Shown: positions 22,013 through 34,951, counted from the first letter of the stretch. The stretch is 64,000 bases of DNA from Cryptomeria japonica (GCF_030272615.1 NC_081409.1:474294573-474358572), one strand, 5' to 3'. Made by a program: numbers and translations. The notes: generated from the letters alone by a model not told the origin.

Positions 22013-24884
22013 ATGGTGAGTACTTCAGGATGCAAAGACATGGAGAAGTTTAATGGTTCTAGTTTTGAACTTTGGAAACTCAAGATGGAAGACTTGCTGG
22101 TCAACAGAGATCTCTGGGGTGCTGTAACTACAACTTCTAAGCCTTTAGGTATGAAGCAATAAGATTGGGATTTAGCCGATCGGAAGGCAAGGGGTCTAAT
22201 CAGGCTATGCCTAGCTAATTCTGTTTTGTTAAACGTCCATGAGGAGAAGACTGCACATCTTCTCTGGGAGAAGTTGGGTGAAATTTATCAAGGCAAATCC
22301 TTGGTGAATAAACTTTTCTTGAGGAAGAAATTGTACTCCCTGAAGATGGACATAGGGACACCATTGGTAGACCATTTGAATGCATTCAACATGGTTCTTG
22401 CACAGTTAACTTCTGTTGGTGTGTCCATTCAGGAAGAAGAATGTTGCATGTTGTTGTTGTGTTCATTGCCTAACTCTTGGGAACACTTAGTGATGGCTAT
22501 TGGTAGTACCACGACCCAGTTCAAGATGGATACTGTGGTTAATACTCTTTTGTCAAAAGAAATGAGAAAGAAGTCTTCTGAGACGACAAAGGATGCACTC
22601 TCTATTCGAGGCAGATTGAAGGACAGAGACAAGAAGAAAGAAAAGAAGTCCAAGTCTCGAGAGAGTTTTAAATCTCTAGGCAAGAAGTCAAAGGTGAAGT
22701 GCTGGAACTGTGGGGAGAAAGGGCATATCCAAAAGGATTGCAAGAAGGAGGAGAAGAAGAAGAAATATTCTGACACTGAGTCTTCTTAGAGTGATGCTGA
22801 TGCTTTTGTAGCAGCCCTGGTAGTGCCTACCTCAGATGACACCTGGTTAGTAGATTTTGGCACATCTTTCCACATGACATCCCACAAGGAATTGTTCTCA
22901 AAGTATGAATCATATGCTGGTGGAAAGGTATATTTGGCTAGTGATTCTACATTGGAGATTGTAGGGAGAGGCAAAATCAAAATTTAGTTTCCAGATGGTA
23001 GAGTGAAGGGGATTAATGGAGTTCTTCATATACCAGGTCTGGCAAGAAACCTCCTCTCTGTAAGTAAACTTAATGATGCTGGAGTTCAAGTTACTTTTGT
23101 GTCTGGTGGTTGCAAGATGAATAGGGGTTCCATTATTTTGGCAAAGGGTGATCGCATTGGTACACTGTATAAGTTAAATGCTGAACCTATATGTTGTAAT
23201 GTAACTTTTGAAAAGTTTGATAAGACAACTACAAGGATGCATAATGCAAACTCATTGGAAGCTAAACTTCCTGTTGAGAAAACAATGCTCTGGCATAACA
23301 GGTTAGGCCACATAGGTGAAAAAGGTTTAAAATCCTTGAAGGATAAGAATCTGGTTGAAGGTCTTGATGATTGTAGTTTTGAGTTTGATTTCTGCAAACA
23401 CTGCATTTATGGAAAACATAACTGAGTTCAGTTTTATTCTAGTTCTCATAAATCTTCTGCTATTTTGGATTATGTTCACTCTGATGTGGTTGGTCCAGTG
23501 GATGTACCTTCTTTGTCTAAGTCTAAATAGTATGTATCCTTTGTAGATGATTATTCAAGAAGGGCATTTGTATACTTTCTTAAAATTAAAATAAAAGTGT
23601 TCAGTCGATTTAAGGAGTTTAAGAACCTTGTTGAAAATTAGACTGGGAGAAAGATTAAATGTTTAAGAATAGATAATGGTGGTGAATTTTGTAGTGCATA
23701 TTTTGACAAGTACTATGTTGATCATGGGATTAAAAGACATAAGACTGTACCTTACACTCCACAACAAAATGGAGTCGCTGAAAGGTTGAATCGGTCTCTA
23801 ATGGAGAAAGCAAGGAGCATGTTGAGTGGAGCTGGGCTGAAACAAATATTCTGGGCTGAAGCAATTGCTACAGCGTGTTACCTGTTGAATCGTTCTCCTA
23901 CTTCAGCATTGGTTGACAAAACACCTATGGAAGCGTGGTTTGGTAAGAAACCTTCTTTAAGGCACCTACGTGTTTTTGGTGCAGAGGCATATGCTCATGT
24001 GCCTGATGTGAATAGATCTAAGTTGGATAAAAAAGTGATAAAATGTATCTTCATTGGCTATGGAGTTGGTGTGAAAGGATACAAACTTTGGAATCCAGTG
24101 ACTGGTAAGTTTTTATTCAGCAGAAGTGTGATTTTTCATGAGATGAAGCCTATGTCATTAGATCCTAAAATAGAAAAAAAAGGAGAAGTTGAGGTTGAAG
24201 TACCTCCAGTCAAAGAAGAATCTCTAGAGATACCTGAAGATGAGGAGAGTTCAAGTAGTTCTAAAGAAGAACATGATATTGAGCCTCCTGGTGAACCTCA
24301 AGAAGCCTCAACACCAAAGTTGAGAAGATCTACTCAAGAGAAGTGACAACCTAAAAGGTATACACCTAATAAGTACAATCACTCTATGTTAAATGTTAAT
24401 TGTGCTTATGCGTTACTTGCAGATACTGATGAGCCTAGGACTGTAAAAGAAGTAATTGAAATGCCTAATTCAGATTCCTGGTTGGAAGCCATGAATGATG
24501 AAATGTCATCATTGGATAAAAATGGAACTTGGGATTTGGTGCCACTGCCTAAAGACAGAAAGCCTATAGGCTGTAAGTGGGTATTCAAAAAGAAGTATGG
24601 TCCAGATGGCAACGTTGACAAGTATAAGGCAAGACTGGTTGCAAAGGGGTATTCGTAAAAGGAAGGTGTTGACTATGGGGAAATCTTTTCTCCTGTAGCT
24701 AAGATGACATCCATTAGATTTCTCTTGTCACTTGCAGCAGCATATGATTGGGAGATTGAGCAGATGGCTGTGAAGACAACATTTCTTCATGGTGATCTTG
24801 AAGAAGAAATTTATATGTCTCAGCCTGAGCACTTTGTGGAAAAAGGTAAAGAACATCTGGTATGCAAACTCAAGAAGTCTTTGT
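22013..24884 (+). pseudogene. Copia-2 gag-protease-integrase-RT, 5' part up to Copia-3 insertion
   Basis: The start is the ATG at 22013 (MVSTSGCKDMEKFNG), about 100 bp after the PBS. One frame is kept to 24884. Order: gag with CCHC knuckle CWNCGEKGHIQKDC (near 22700-22740); protease with DFGTS where DSGTS is expected; GAG-pre-integrase WHNRLGHIGEKG...CKHC; integrase D (HSDVVGP), D (RIDNGGEF), E (NGVAERLN); then the RT N-terminus (WKWVFKKKYG-like, MAVKTTFLHGDLEEEIYMSQ). In-frame stops include 22160, 22787, 22984, about 23423, about 23528, about 23639, 24344 and 24656. Most lie where relatives have Gln or Arg. The frame stops at CKLKKSL, where Copia-3 begins. Confidence 0.93.
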
Positions 24885-26431
24885 TGTTGGCATTATAATA
24901 GACAAGAAGAAGGTTTGCATTCCAATTACAATGAGAGATTGTTGGCATTTCAATAAGGATATTGAGAAGTTTGTTGATGACTATGGATATAACTGATTAA
25001 GGATGATTATTGTCTTAATATTATTATTTTGTCATTGATGTCAAGAAATTGATTTTCTAATTCAGTATGATGTTGCCATATCTTAAGAAGTATGATTTGA
25101 TGAGTATAAAGATGTCGGTAAAAGACACAGAAAGAATATGATGAATAAGGGGATAAGTTATTCAATGGGCAACTATTACCGAGTTAGACAATGATGAGAT
25201 CATGATGTTTAGATTGTTTTGATATCCTACATATGCTATTGTTTGAAAGGTTAATACTATACTATGTTACCGAGTAAAGAATCTAGTCGGTAAACCCTAA
25301 GGAACCTAGTCGGTAAACCCTAAGGTTATCGCTATCAGTTAATGAAGGTGGAATGTCTACCGAGTGAAGTTTAGTATTCACCAAGTTGTTACCGAGTTGT
25401 AACCGAGCTATAATAGAATGCATTAAATGTTTTCATGCAATATTTAATGAAGGAAGCTGATGAACTGGAGCGGATTAAATGATTGCTAAGCCGTGTATGA
25501 AGATTGTTAAAGAATCTATGGTAAAGAAAGGTCAACAGGAAGATCTACAGCTCAGATTGAACCACAATACCCTAACACAAGTTCCAAGGTGAAAATGCAA
25601 GTTCCAAGGTGGGGTAAAATGTTTTCAGATCGAAGGATACATTGAACCTGGACAAGATTGAAGATCTGATGGCTATGATTGATCATGGGAAATGTGATCA
25701 AGGAGATTAAGCAGTTGGAAGATTTTTTATAAATAGGAAACTATTGATAAACAATGTATGCGGGCAAGTGTATGCACAGGGATGCTACATAGTGATTACC
25801 GAGCACAGAAGCTTGAAGACCTATTTTGATAACATAGTATAGAGCCCAGTAGAGGGACAAGATAAGTCCTATGATTTGATTGTATTGAGCAAATAAGAAT
25901 CTGCTTCAACATTTTTAGATGTGAAGTTGCAGACATATTTTTATTACTGTTATTTTGAGAAGTAGCAGAAAATCTCTTAACCAAGTGGACTTAAAAGTCT
26001 TATTTGTAAAATCCTCTAGCAAGGTGACATTCTTATTGAGTGTTTGAAATCCTTTAACAAGGTCACTTCTAACAAGGTGAAGATCCTAATAGATCTGAGG
26101 GAAATCCCTTAACCAGGTCACATCTAGCAATGTGTTTGTAATCTTTAACAGGATTTTCTTTTAACCGAGCATACTCTAGAAGAGTATATTTCTTAGTGGG
26201 TCCGAAATCCCATAGTGGTTTTTCCCTATTTGGGTTTCCACGTTAAATCTGGTGTTATATGTTTGTGATCTTATCTATTTATGGGTCTACATGTATTACT
26301 ATTTTTCTGATAAGGTTACCAAGGTTGAATCTGTTGTTTTTATTGAAGATTAAGTTTGAATGATTCGCCCCCCCCCTCTCATATTGTTAACTTGGCATCT
26401 GTACTAATCATATTTAGTATCAGAACTATCA
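24885..26431 (+). repeat. Copia-3 5' LTR
   Basis: It starts TGTTGGCATTATAATAG and ends AACTATCA, about 1547 bp. It differs from the 3' LTR mainly by an extra 20-odd bases at about 25579-25600, where gttccaaggtg is present twice. A second LTR-like start (gagagattgttggcattt) lies 55 bp inside at 24940. The word taccgag recurs across the LTR. Confidence 0.96.
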
Positions 26432-26433
26432 AT

Positions 26434-26445
26434 TGGTATCAGAGC
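26434..26445 (+). other. Copia-3 primer-binding site (initiator Met tRNA)
   Basis: TGGTATCAGAGC follows the 5' LTR end after a two-base spacer. Confidence 0.97.
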
Positions 26446-26496
26446 TTTGGACTCCAGAAGAAAAGTTTAGAGGCACTTGAGTTAAAGATCCAAAAG

Positions 26497-27603
26497 ATGT
26501 ATAAGAGGGATGCACCAAAGCTGAATAAGTCAAGTTTCTCTACATGGCAGAAAAGGATGAAGCTGCATCTACTAGGAATTGGAGAATATGTTGTCTATTA
26601 TCTAGAGAATGATTTCATCACACCGAGCACCTATCCATTGACAATGGAAGAGATAAAGGCAAAGCAAGAACATATTCAAGCAATGATTGAAATAACATCT
26701 ACATTGACTGACTTAGAGTTTAATGATCTAGAAGGATGTACTGATGCAAAGGCATTGTGGACTAAGCTCATATCTGTGTATGGTGGAGATGAACATGCTC
26801 AAAGAGAAAAAGTGGATAGTCTAAGAGGACAACTTGAATCTATGAGGATGAATGAAGGTGAGAACATAACCTAGTATAGTACAAGACTAAAGGAGATTGT
26901 AAATCAAATCAAATGAGCAGGATGAACTATTGAAGAAAAGGATGTAACAAGTAAGATGCTGAGAACCCTTCTACCTGCCTATGCAATCCGAGTCTCTGCA
27001 ATCAATGAATTGAGGTCTGTACCCAATATGCTAGTTTCTTTAGATGCTACTATTGGTAAGCTACATGCATTTGAGTTAAGTAACTTTGATAACAGTGGGT
27101 CATTGGTAAATAAAGTTGAATCTGCATTCAGTTCTTTTCATATTGATGAAACTGATGATTACAATGATAGAAAGTATAAGTACTCTGAAGGGAATCACAA
27201 TGGAGCAAGTGAAAGATTTCACAAAAACATGGAGGAGGTACACAAACTATATGAGGAAATTAGAAAGCAAGAAGAGTTTGAAGCACTATTAGCTAGAAGG
27301 CTACTGAGAGGAAAAGGTAAGTATAAAGGAAAGCTACCTTTAAAATGTATCAATTGTGACAAGATAGGACATATGGCTTCTAACTGTTCTGACAAAGAAT
27401 CTAGTGAAAAGAGAGATTATCGAGATAACAGATAGAAAGATAATCATTATAGAGGACATCGAGACTTCAGGAGAAGAGATAAAAAGACATGCCTGATAGC
27501 TGATGAGGAATCTAATGATGATAAATCAGATGAAACTGATACAGAGGAAGTTGTTTATGTGGCTATCAAAGATGGATCAGATGAAGAAAGGTATGAAGAA
27601 AAG
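26497..27603 (+). pseudogene. Copia-3 gag, decayed
   Basis: The start is the ATG at 26497 (MYKRDAPKLNKSSFSTWQKRM), about 50 bp after the PBS. The product has a UBN2-type gag core, a Glu/Lys-rich helical stretch near 27230-27290 and a CCHC zinc knuckle CINCDKIGHMASNC near 27340-27385. Stops lie at 26872, about 26914 and 27433. Shortly before 27604 the frame shifts by one base into the protease frame. Confidence 0.9.
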
Positions 27604-29618
27604 CTTTAATATGCCATATAAATACTAATGATTCTTGGATCATAGATAGTGGTTGCTCACATCACATGACAGGTGATAAACACAAGTTTATTAAATTAGA
27701 TGATTATGATGGAGGCTATGTAAGATTTGGTTATGATGCACAATGTCCGGAAAGAGGTAAAGGATCCATAACACTTCTTGACAATGCTAAATGTAATGAC
27801 GTTTATTGGGTTGAAGGTTTGAAATACAATTTGTTGAGTGTAGCACAACTAAACAACACAGGTTACTGAATAGTGTTTGAAAAAGGAATTGTCAAAGTTC
27901 ATGACAAGCATGGAAAGTTAGCTACTACCGGGACACAAACAAGAGGTAATACATTTCATCTTGACTCAACTCGGAATAAATGTCTATATGCAAGGATAGA
28001 TGATACTTGGTTATGGCATAAAAGGTTTTGTCATGTTAATTTTGATAATCTGATCAAAATAAGTAAGAAGCACCGAGTAAGAGGTCTACCGAGTCTTGAA
28101 AAACCTGAGAATGCTATGTGCCGAGGATGCCAGATGGGTAAGATGACAAGACCAAGCTTTACAAGTAAGTCCTACACTTCTAAGGGAATTTTAGACCTAG
28201 TGCATACTGATCTTTGTGGTCCTATGAAAGTTCAGAGTTATTATGGTGATAAATATTTCATATTATTTGTGGATGATTACTCAAGGATGATGTTAGTAAT
28301 GTTTTTAAAAGAAAAATCAGAAGCTTTTCAAATGTTTAAATGGTACAAGGCAAGAGTTGAAAATGAAATAGGAAGACAACTGAAATGTCTCAGATCAGAT
28401 AGAGGAGGAGAGTTTACTTCTGATGAGTTCAACTTATTTTGCAATGATCATGGTATAAAAAGACAAGTCTCTGCACTGAGAACTCCACAACAGAATGGGA
28501 TAGCTGAGAGAAGGAACAGATCTATTGTGGATTGTGCTAGAACCTTGATGATTGAAAAGAAAGTTCCACAAACATTTTGGAGAGAAGCAATAAGCACAAC
28601 TATTTACACCTTGAACCGAGCTCAATTGAAGAAAGGTACTTTGAAGACACCTTATAAAATCTGGTATGCCAAGAAACCTAATGTAAGTTATTTTAAAATC
28701 TTTGGGAGTAGATGCTATGTTCACAAAGATGATAGAAATGGAAAGTTTGATCATAAAAGTGAAGAAGGAACATTTCTAGGTTATTCTTCTAGAAGCAAAG
28801 CATTTAAGTGTCTGATCAAATCATCTAAAAAAATAGTAGAAAGTGCAAATGTGAAAATTGATGAATTTACAGAAAGAAATGATGAAGGAAACTCCAAAGA
28901 ACCAGAAGATTATGAAGGATTTGTCTATGTTCAACTGAGAAGTCCTACTGAGAAGACTGCTGAAGAAAATGAAGAGAATATCCAGTTACCGAGTGATGAA
29001 GAAGATCATACAGAGCCTACCGAGCCTGTATTAGCCAAGTATGTCAGAAGGAATCATGCACCAAGTTAGATTATAGGAGATAAGAATGATCCAATGATGA
29101 CAAGGAACAAACTGAGACAGAACACATGTCTAATATCTGAATTTGAACTGAGAATAGTGAAAGAGGCATTTAATAGTGAAGATTGGATAAATGCTATGAC
29201 AGAAGAGATTGATCAAATCAAGAAGAATGACACATGGACACTGGTCCCAAGACCGAAGGACAAAAATGTAATCGGTACAAAGTGGATCTTCAGAAACAAG
29301 CTAAATGAAAAAGGTGAGGTCATTCAGAATAAAGCAAGACTAGTTTGCAAAGGTTATGCGCAAGAAGAAGGAATTGATTATGGTGAGACTTTTGCACCTG
29401 TGGCAAGACTTGAAGGAGTAAGAACATTGTTGGCATATGCTGCTTACAAGAATTTCAAGGTATATCAAATGGATGTCAAATCTGCATTTTTGAATGGTAT
29501 ATTAGAAGAAGAAGTTTTCATTGAACAACCTGAAGGATTTGTTGAAGGAGAAAATAATGATCAGGTATGTAAATTGAACAAAGCTTTATATGGTCTGAAA
29601 CAAGCACCTAGAGCATGG
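27604..29618 (+). pseudogene. Copia-3 protease-integrase-RT up to the solo LTR
   Basis: The protease active site IIDSGCSHHMTG is intact at about 27640-27672. A stop at 27867 precedes an unbroken block of 398 codons (27873-29069) with WLWHKRFCHVNFD...CRGCQMGK, then integrase D (HTDLCGP), D (RSDRGGEFTS) and E (NGIAERRNRS), all intact. A stop at 29067 separates it from RT (29094 on): [46 protein letters not shown]. The frame breaks at the Trp codon, where the solo LTR begins. This is the best preserved copia coding region in the window. Confidence 0.93.
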
Positions 29619-30815
29619 TGTAGCGTCCTAAAATTGCGACACTTGTAATTTTGACTGCATTTGGGTCTTCATGATGGCGATGCAACACAGAACCTGAATG
29701 GAGACCCCGAAACTTGTTCATGACACCAAAAACTGCATTTTTTCGCTACCCTGGCCTGATCCTCCTTGCACCCTGCTGCCCCTGGAGGTGGGACCATGGC
29801 GCCCAGCGCCCTGGTCCCTGGCCCTATTTTGGGCCCGGTCTCTTATGGGGCTTCGGGTCTTTAAGTTTGCAAATTGGAAAATAATCTTCCTAGGTCGGCC
29901 TAAGGTCAGGAAAATCAGTCTATCAGCCCTAATTGACAAGTATATAAACTACATTTCCTCTCCCATTCTGGTAGATGGAAAAAAGGCGGAAACGATATTC
30001 AAACATTCAAGCATTCAAGCATTCAAGCATTCAAGCATTCCTTCAAGCAATTGATCATTCTAAGTCTCCATTCAAGGCTAGGTGTTGCATTCAAGACAAG
30101 GATTCAACCATTGAAGAGGAGATCACTTACAACACATTACATACTACATACATTACACCTTTGCATGTAAGAATACAAACATTCTTACAACAAGGTATCA
30201 GTACTTGTTTACATTACAAACATTTACATTTACAGCATTCTCATTTCTTGGTTAATTCCAAAACCGGGGTTTGACCTAAAGGAAAACACCTCATCCCTAA
30301 CCCCCCAATCGTCCTCTCTTTTCTGTGTGTAGGTTGCAGGTACGCGGCTGTAATTGAAGATCTGGAATCCTTGTGCAAAGACAAATAGATCCACCTTCGT
30401 TTCGCGGATTTTTCGGAGGACCGTGTGCACGCCGGGCGCCATCGTCTCGTCAACTTTCACTCAAATTTGCAGAACAGCACCGTCTCGACATTTTACTGCT
30501 AATTCCAGGTCCGCAGCTTCATCCTATATTCCTATCTCTGTTTATAAGTGAATCTTTCTCACTTTTCATGCATTCCTAGCTTAATCTTTCTATCCACATT
30601 TCTTTACAAAAGAGGGTATCCTTGATGTCCTAACCCTTGAAACTCATTTAGAATCCAATCTTGCATTGTGTGGGATTGGATCTTGTGGGTTTCAACCCCT
30701 CTTTTGAATGTAAAGTCTCTCCCAAGTGAAAACCATCAACCCTAGTGACTCTCCCTTCTCTCTCCTTGGAGTTGGGGAGGGGAGAATGACTAGGGTTCGA
30801 TTTTTCCGCTTTACA
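29619..30815 (+). repeat. Solo gypsy-type LTR in the RT of Copia-3
   Basis: It starts TGTAGCGTCCTAAAATTG and ends CGCTTTACA, 1197 bp, with target duplication CATGG at 29614-29618 and 30816-30820. No internal region, PBS or PPT accompanies it, so it is a solo LTR left after LTR-LTR recombination. A TATA-like motif (agtatataaac) is at about 29938. An 8-bp repeat (gcattcaa, about four copies) lies at 30004-30040. Orientation is taken from the TATA motif. It is much more GC-rich around 29750-29850 than its host. The gypsy-type assignment rests on general LTR appearance. Confidence 0.92.
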
Positions 30816-30820
30816 CATGG

Positions 30821-31881
30821 TATGAGAGATTGCACTCATATTTGATCAAAATTGGTTTTATAAGAACAAGTGAAAACAACAATATGTACATGAAGAATGA
30901 TGAAAATGGAATACTGATCTCAGCCATATTTGTTGATGATATTATCTTTAGTGGAAATGACTCTCTATGCAAGAACTTTGGAAATGAAATGAGTAAAGAA
31001 TTTGAGATGTCATTAATCGGTGAGATAAAATATTTTATAGGTCTGCAGATACTGCAAATGAAAGATGAGATTTTCATTACCCAATCCAAGTACATAAAGG
31101 AAATCTTGAAGAAATTTGGAATGGAGGATTCAAAACCAGTAAGTACTCCTATGACTACCAACTGTAAACTATCAAAGAATGATGAATCTGCATCTGTTGA
31201 TGAGACACTTTACCGATCTATGATTGGAAAGTTGCAATATGTTGTTCACAGCAGGCCAGATATAGCACATGCAGTAGGTATTGTTGCAAGATTTTCTACA
31301 GATCCTAAGGAAACACACATGACGACAATCAAAAGAATTTTTCGATACTTAAAAGGCACTGAAGATTAGGGCTTAGTATATCAAAAAGGAAATGTTTTTG
31401 ATTTAAAAGTTTATACTGATGCTGATTGGGCAGGCAACATTGATGACAGGAAAAGAACAAGTGGAGGAGCTTTCTTTTTAGGAGAAAGACTAGTGAGTTG
31501 GCTTAGCAAGAAACAAGGATGTGTTTCTTAGTCAATAGCAGAATCTGAATATGTTGCTGCAACACTGAATTGCACCAATATAGCATGGATCAAAAAACTG
31601 TTGGAAGGTATAAATGAGCAAGTTACCGAGCCAGTAACTATATTCTGTGATAACACTAGTGCCATTAACATTTCAAAGAATCCTGTTATGCACTCTAAGA
31701 CAAAGCACATCTTTATCAACTATCATTATCTTAGAGAAGAAGTTCAAGAGAAGAAAGTGGTTTTGGAGTATGTTAGCATAAAGGAACAAATTGTAGACAT
31801 CTTCACCAAGCCACTGCCAAAGGACACTTTTGAGTATCTCAGAAGTCAATTAGGGGTCCTACCCCTATCTTCCATTCACTG
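30821..31881 (+). pseudogene. Copia-3 RT C-terminus and RNase H
   Basis: Directly after the CATGG duplication the Copia-3 frame resumes (ERLHSYLIKIGF). The RT active site reads FVDDIIFSG with both Asp residues. MIGKLQYVVHSRPDIAHAVG and RYLKGTED follow, then a TAG at 31366 and RNase H with YTDADWAG, AESEYVAAT and CDNTSAINISKNP. The end is FTKPLPKDTFEYLRSQLG...SSIH, stop at 31880-31882. One further stop (about 31528) lies before SIAESEY. All catalytic acidic residues of RT and RNase H are readable. Confidence 0.93.
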
Positions 31882-31882
31882 A

Positions 31883-32294
31883 CCGAGTTCGGTGAAAGCA
31901 TCAATTCGATGACTCTACAAAATATCTTTTAGGAGTTGATGCTGATTTACACACTTTAGGATGTTTTCTAAAGGTGTGCAAGAAACAATAAACAAGGAAT
32001 ATGAATTGAAGACAAAATGCTCTGACCAAGACTAAATTGATACATAACAACATGGAATTCACTTCTCAAAGGAAGAAATTATGTTTTTAGTTCTTTTCAT
32101 TTTTGGCATTGTTGTCAAAGGGGGAGAAGACTAATGTATGGGGGAGAAGTCTACTGATCGAAGGAGAAGACTACATTTCAGATTCGGGGAGAAGACTAAT
32201 GACAAAGGGAGAGCATTTCAGAATTTCACAGCAAAGTGAATCCGAATCAATAAAGAAATCAATTGGTTTTGCCATCAATGCCAAAGGGGGAGAT
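31883..32294 (+). other. Copia-3 3' untranslated region with repeated polypurine-tract-like motifs
   Basis: At 32116-32211 the words gggggagaagactaat, gggggagaagtctact, aaggagaagactac and ggggagaagactaat follow one another. The functional polypurine tract is ccaaagggggagat at 32281-32294, directly before the 3' LTR. The repeated ggggagaag words look like earlier or auxiliary tracts, known from some plant copia lineages. Confidence 0.85.
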
Positions 32295-33818
32295 TGTTGG
32301 CATTATAATAGACAAGAAGAAGGTTGGCATTCCAATTACAATGAGAGATTGTTGGCATTTCAATAAGGATATTGAGAAGGTTGTTGATGACTATGGATAT
32401 AACTGATTAAGGATGATTACTGTCTTAATATTATTATTTTGTCATTGATGTCAAGAAATTGATTTTCTAATTCAGTATGATGTTGCCATATCTTAAGAAG
32501 TATGATTTGATGAGTATAAAGATGTCGGTAAAAGACACAAAAAGAATATGATGAATAAGGGGATAAGTTATTCAATGGGCAACTATTACCGAGTTAGACA
32601 ATGATGAGATCATGATGTTTAGATTGTTTTGATATCCTACATATGCTATTGTTTGAAAGGTTAATACTATACTATGTTACCGAGTAAAGAACCTAGTCAG
32701 TAAACCCTAAGGAACCTAGTCGGTAAACCCTAAGGTTATCGCTATCGGTTAATGAAGGCGAAATGTCTACCGAGTGAAGTTTAGTATTCACCGAGTTGTG
32801 ACCGAGTTGTAACCGAGCTATAACAAAATGCATTAAATGTTTTTATGAGATATTTAATGAAGGAAGCTGATGAGCTGGAGCAGATTAAATGATTGGTAAG
32901 CTGTGTATGAAGATTGTTAAAGAATCTATGGTAAAGAAAGGTCAGTAGGAAGATCTATAGCTCAGATTGAACCACAATACCCTAACACAAGTTCCAAGGT
33001 GGGGTAAAATGTTTTCAGATCGAAAGATACATTGAACCTGGACAAGATTGAAGATCTGATGGCTATGATTGATCATGGGAAATGTGATCAAGGAGATTAA
33101 GCGGTTGGAAGATTGTTTATAAATAGGAAACTGTTGATAAACAATGTATGCGGGCAAGTGTATGCACAAGGATGCTACATAGTGATTACCGAGCACAGAA
33201 GCTTGAAGACCTATTTTGATAATAGAGTATAGAGCCCAATAGAGGGACAAGATAAGTCCTATGATTTGATTGTATTGAGCAAATAAGAATCTGCTTCAAC
33301 ATTTTTAGATGTGAAGTTGCAGACATATTTTTATTACTGTTATTTTGAGAAGTAGTAGAAAATCTCTTAACCGAGTGGACTTAATAGTCTTATTTGTAAA
33401 ATCCTCTAGCAAGGTGACATTCTTATTGAGTGTTTGAAATCCTTTAACAAGGTCACTTCTAACAAGGTGAAGATCCTAACAGATCTGAGGGAAATCCCTT
33501 AATCGGGTCACATCTAGCAATGTGTTTGTAATCTTTAACAGGATTTTCTTTTAACCGAGCATACTCTAGAAGAGTATATTTCTTAGTGAGTCCGAAATCC
33601 CACAGAGGTTTTCCCTATTTGGGTTTCCATGTTAAATCTAGTGTTATATGTTTGTTATCTTGTCTATTTATGGGTCTGCATGCATTACTATTTTTCTGAT
33701 AAGGTTACCGAGGTTGAATCTGTTGTTTTTATTGAAGATTAAGTTTGAATGATTCACCCCCCCTCTCATATTGTTAGCTTGGCATCTGTACTAATCATAT
33801 TTAGTATCAGAACTATCA
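32295..33818 (+). repeat. Copia-3 3' LTR
   Basis: It starts TGTTGGCATTATAATAG after the polypurine tract and ends AACTATCA, followed by the duplication TTTGT. It is about 1524 bp and nearly identical to 24885-26431 apart from the missing 20-odd-base duplication and scattered substitutions. Confidence 0.96.
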
Positions 33819-33823
33819 TTTGT

Positions 33824-34951
33824 ATGGTTTGAAACAGTCTCCTAGAATGTGGTATCAGAAGTATGATACATTTGTTTTGTCCTTGGGATATTTGAGATCC
33901 AAAGCTGATCGTTGTGTTTACTACAAAACTGATGGTGATAGGATTCTTATCATAGATTTGTATGTAGATGACATGTTGTTCATAGGAAACACAAAAAGTA
34001 TGATCTTAGATTTAAAATCTTAGCTTTGTATGAAATTTGAAATGAAGGATTTAGGACTAGCAAATTACATTCTGGGAATGGAGATCAAAAGAGATAGGTC
34101 TAAGAGGAAACTTTGGCTCAGCCAGAGAAAATACATAACCAATGTTCTTCATAGGTTTCATATGTCTGACTGTAAACCACAGGTTGTTCCGATCTTGCAA
34201 GGAACTAAGTTGTCTATGCTGGACAGTCCGAAATCTGCAAAAGAGATTGAAGACATGAAAAATGTACCTTATGCAAGTGCTATAGGCAGTCTGATGTACG
34301 CTATGGTTTGTACAAGACCAGACATTGCCCAACCAGTGGGAGTACTCAGCAGGTTTATGTTGAATCCAGGGATCACACTGGGATGCTGTAAAGAGAGTGT
34401 TTAGATACCTAAAGGGTACTTCAAATTTTACATTATGTTATCATGGTAATCTGAGGGATTGAAAAAGAACTCTCAGCATTTGTGGTTACATGGATTCTGA
34501 TTGGGTAGGGGATATTGACAACAGGAGATCTACTAGTGGGTATGTTTTTGTCCTAAATGGTGGAGCAGTTAGTTGGATGAGCAAGCGACAAGCTGTAGTC
34601 GCTTTGTCCACTACAGAGGCTAAATACATGGCAGCCACACATGCTTGCAAAGAAGCAGTCTGGCTTAGACGTTTGAGTTCTAACATTGGTTTTAATGCAG
34701 GGCAGATTAAAGTCTGGAGTGACAGTCAGAGTGCCATATGTTTGGCAAAGAATCCTACTTTCCATGCCAGGTCGAAGCATGTTGATGTTCAGTATCATTT
34801 TGTACGTGACATGGTGGAAGATGGAAAAGTTTGTCTTAACAAGGTAGACACTCTGGAAAATGTTGCAGATGCCTTGACGAAATCAGTGAGCACACACAAG
34901 TTTAGGTGGTGTTCAAATTCTATGGGTCTTCATACCCATGCCTGTAAATAA
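33824..34951 (+). pseudogene. Copia-2 RT C-terminus and RNase H, 3' part after Copia-3
   Basis: After the TTTGT duplication the Copia-2 frame continues as YGLKQSPRMWYQKYD, matching directly onto the KKSL end at 24883. RT has YVDDMLFIG with both Asp residues. A TAG at 34021 precedes MKFEMKDLGLANYILGMEI. A +1 frameshift lies near 34370 (after MLNPG). RNase H shows [30 protein letters not shown] and [13 protein letters not shown], and the end is [12 protein letters not shown]...HACK with TAA at 34949-34951. Confidence 0.93.

Larger units (their letters stand above)
24885..33818 (+). mobile_element. Copia-3: complete Ty1/copia element nested in Copia-2
   Basis: LTRs lie at 24885-26431 and 32295-33818, with target duplication TTTGT at 24880-24884 and 33819-33823. 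PBS, gag, pol and PPT are present. A solo LTR interrupts its RT at 29618. Without it the element is about 7.7 kb. The two LTRs are more alike than those of Copia-2 as judged by eye, in line with the later insertion. Its proteins resemble Copia-1 and Copia-4 more than Copia-2. Confidence 0.95.

Noticed and set aside
24940-24960. TGTTGGCATTTC as the 5' start of Copia-3
   Set aside because: The TTTGT target duplication and the match to the end of the Copia-2 frame place the true start at 24885.
28434-28754. 106-codon open frame antisense to the Copia-3 integrase
   Set aside because: It is a shadow of the intact integrase frame on the plus strand.
29698-30579. Open frames of 65-118 codons within the solo LTR
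   Set aside because: They lie inside an LTR with defined ends and arise from its GC-rich composition and the 8-bp repeat.
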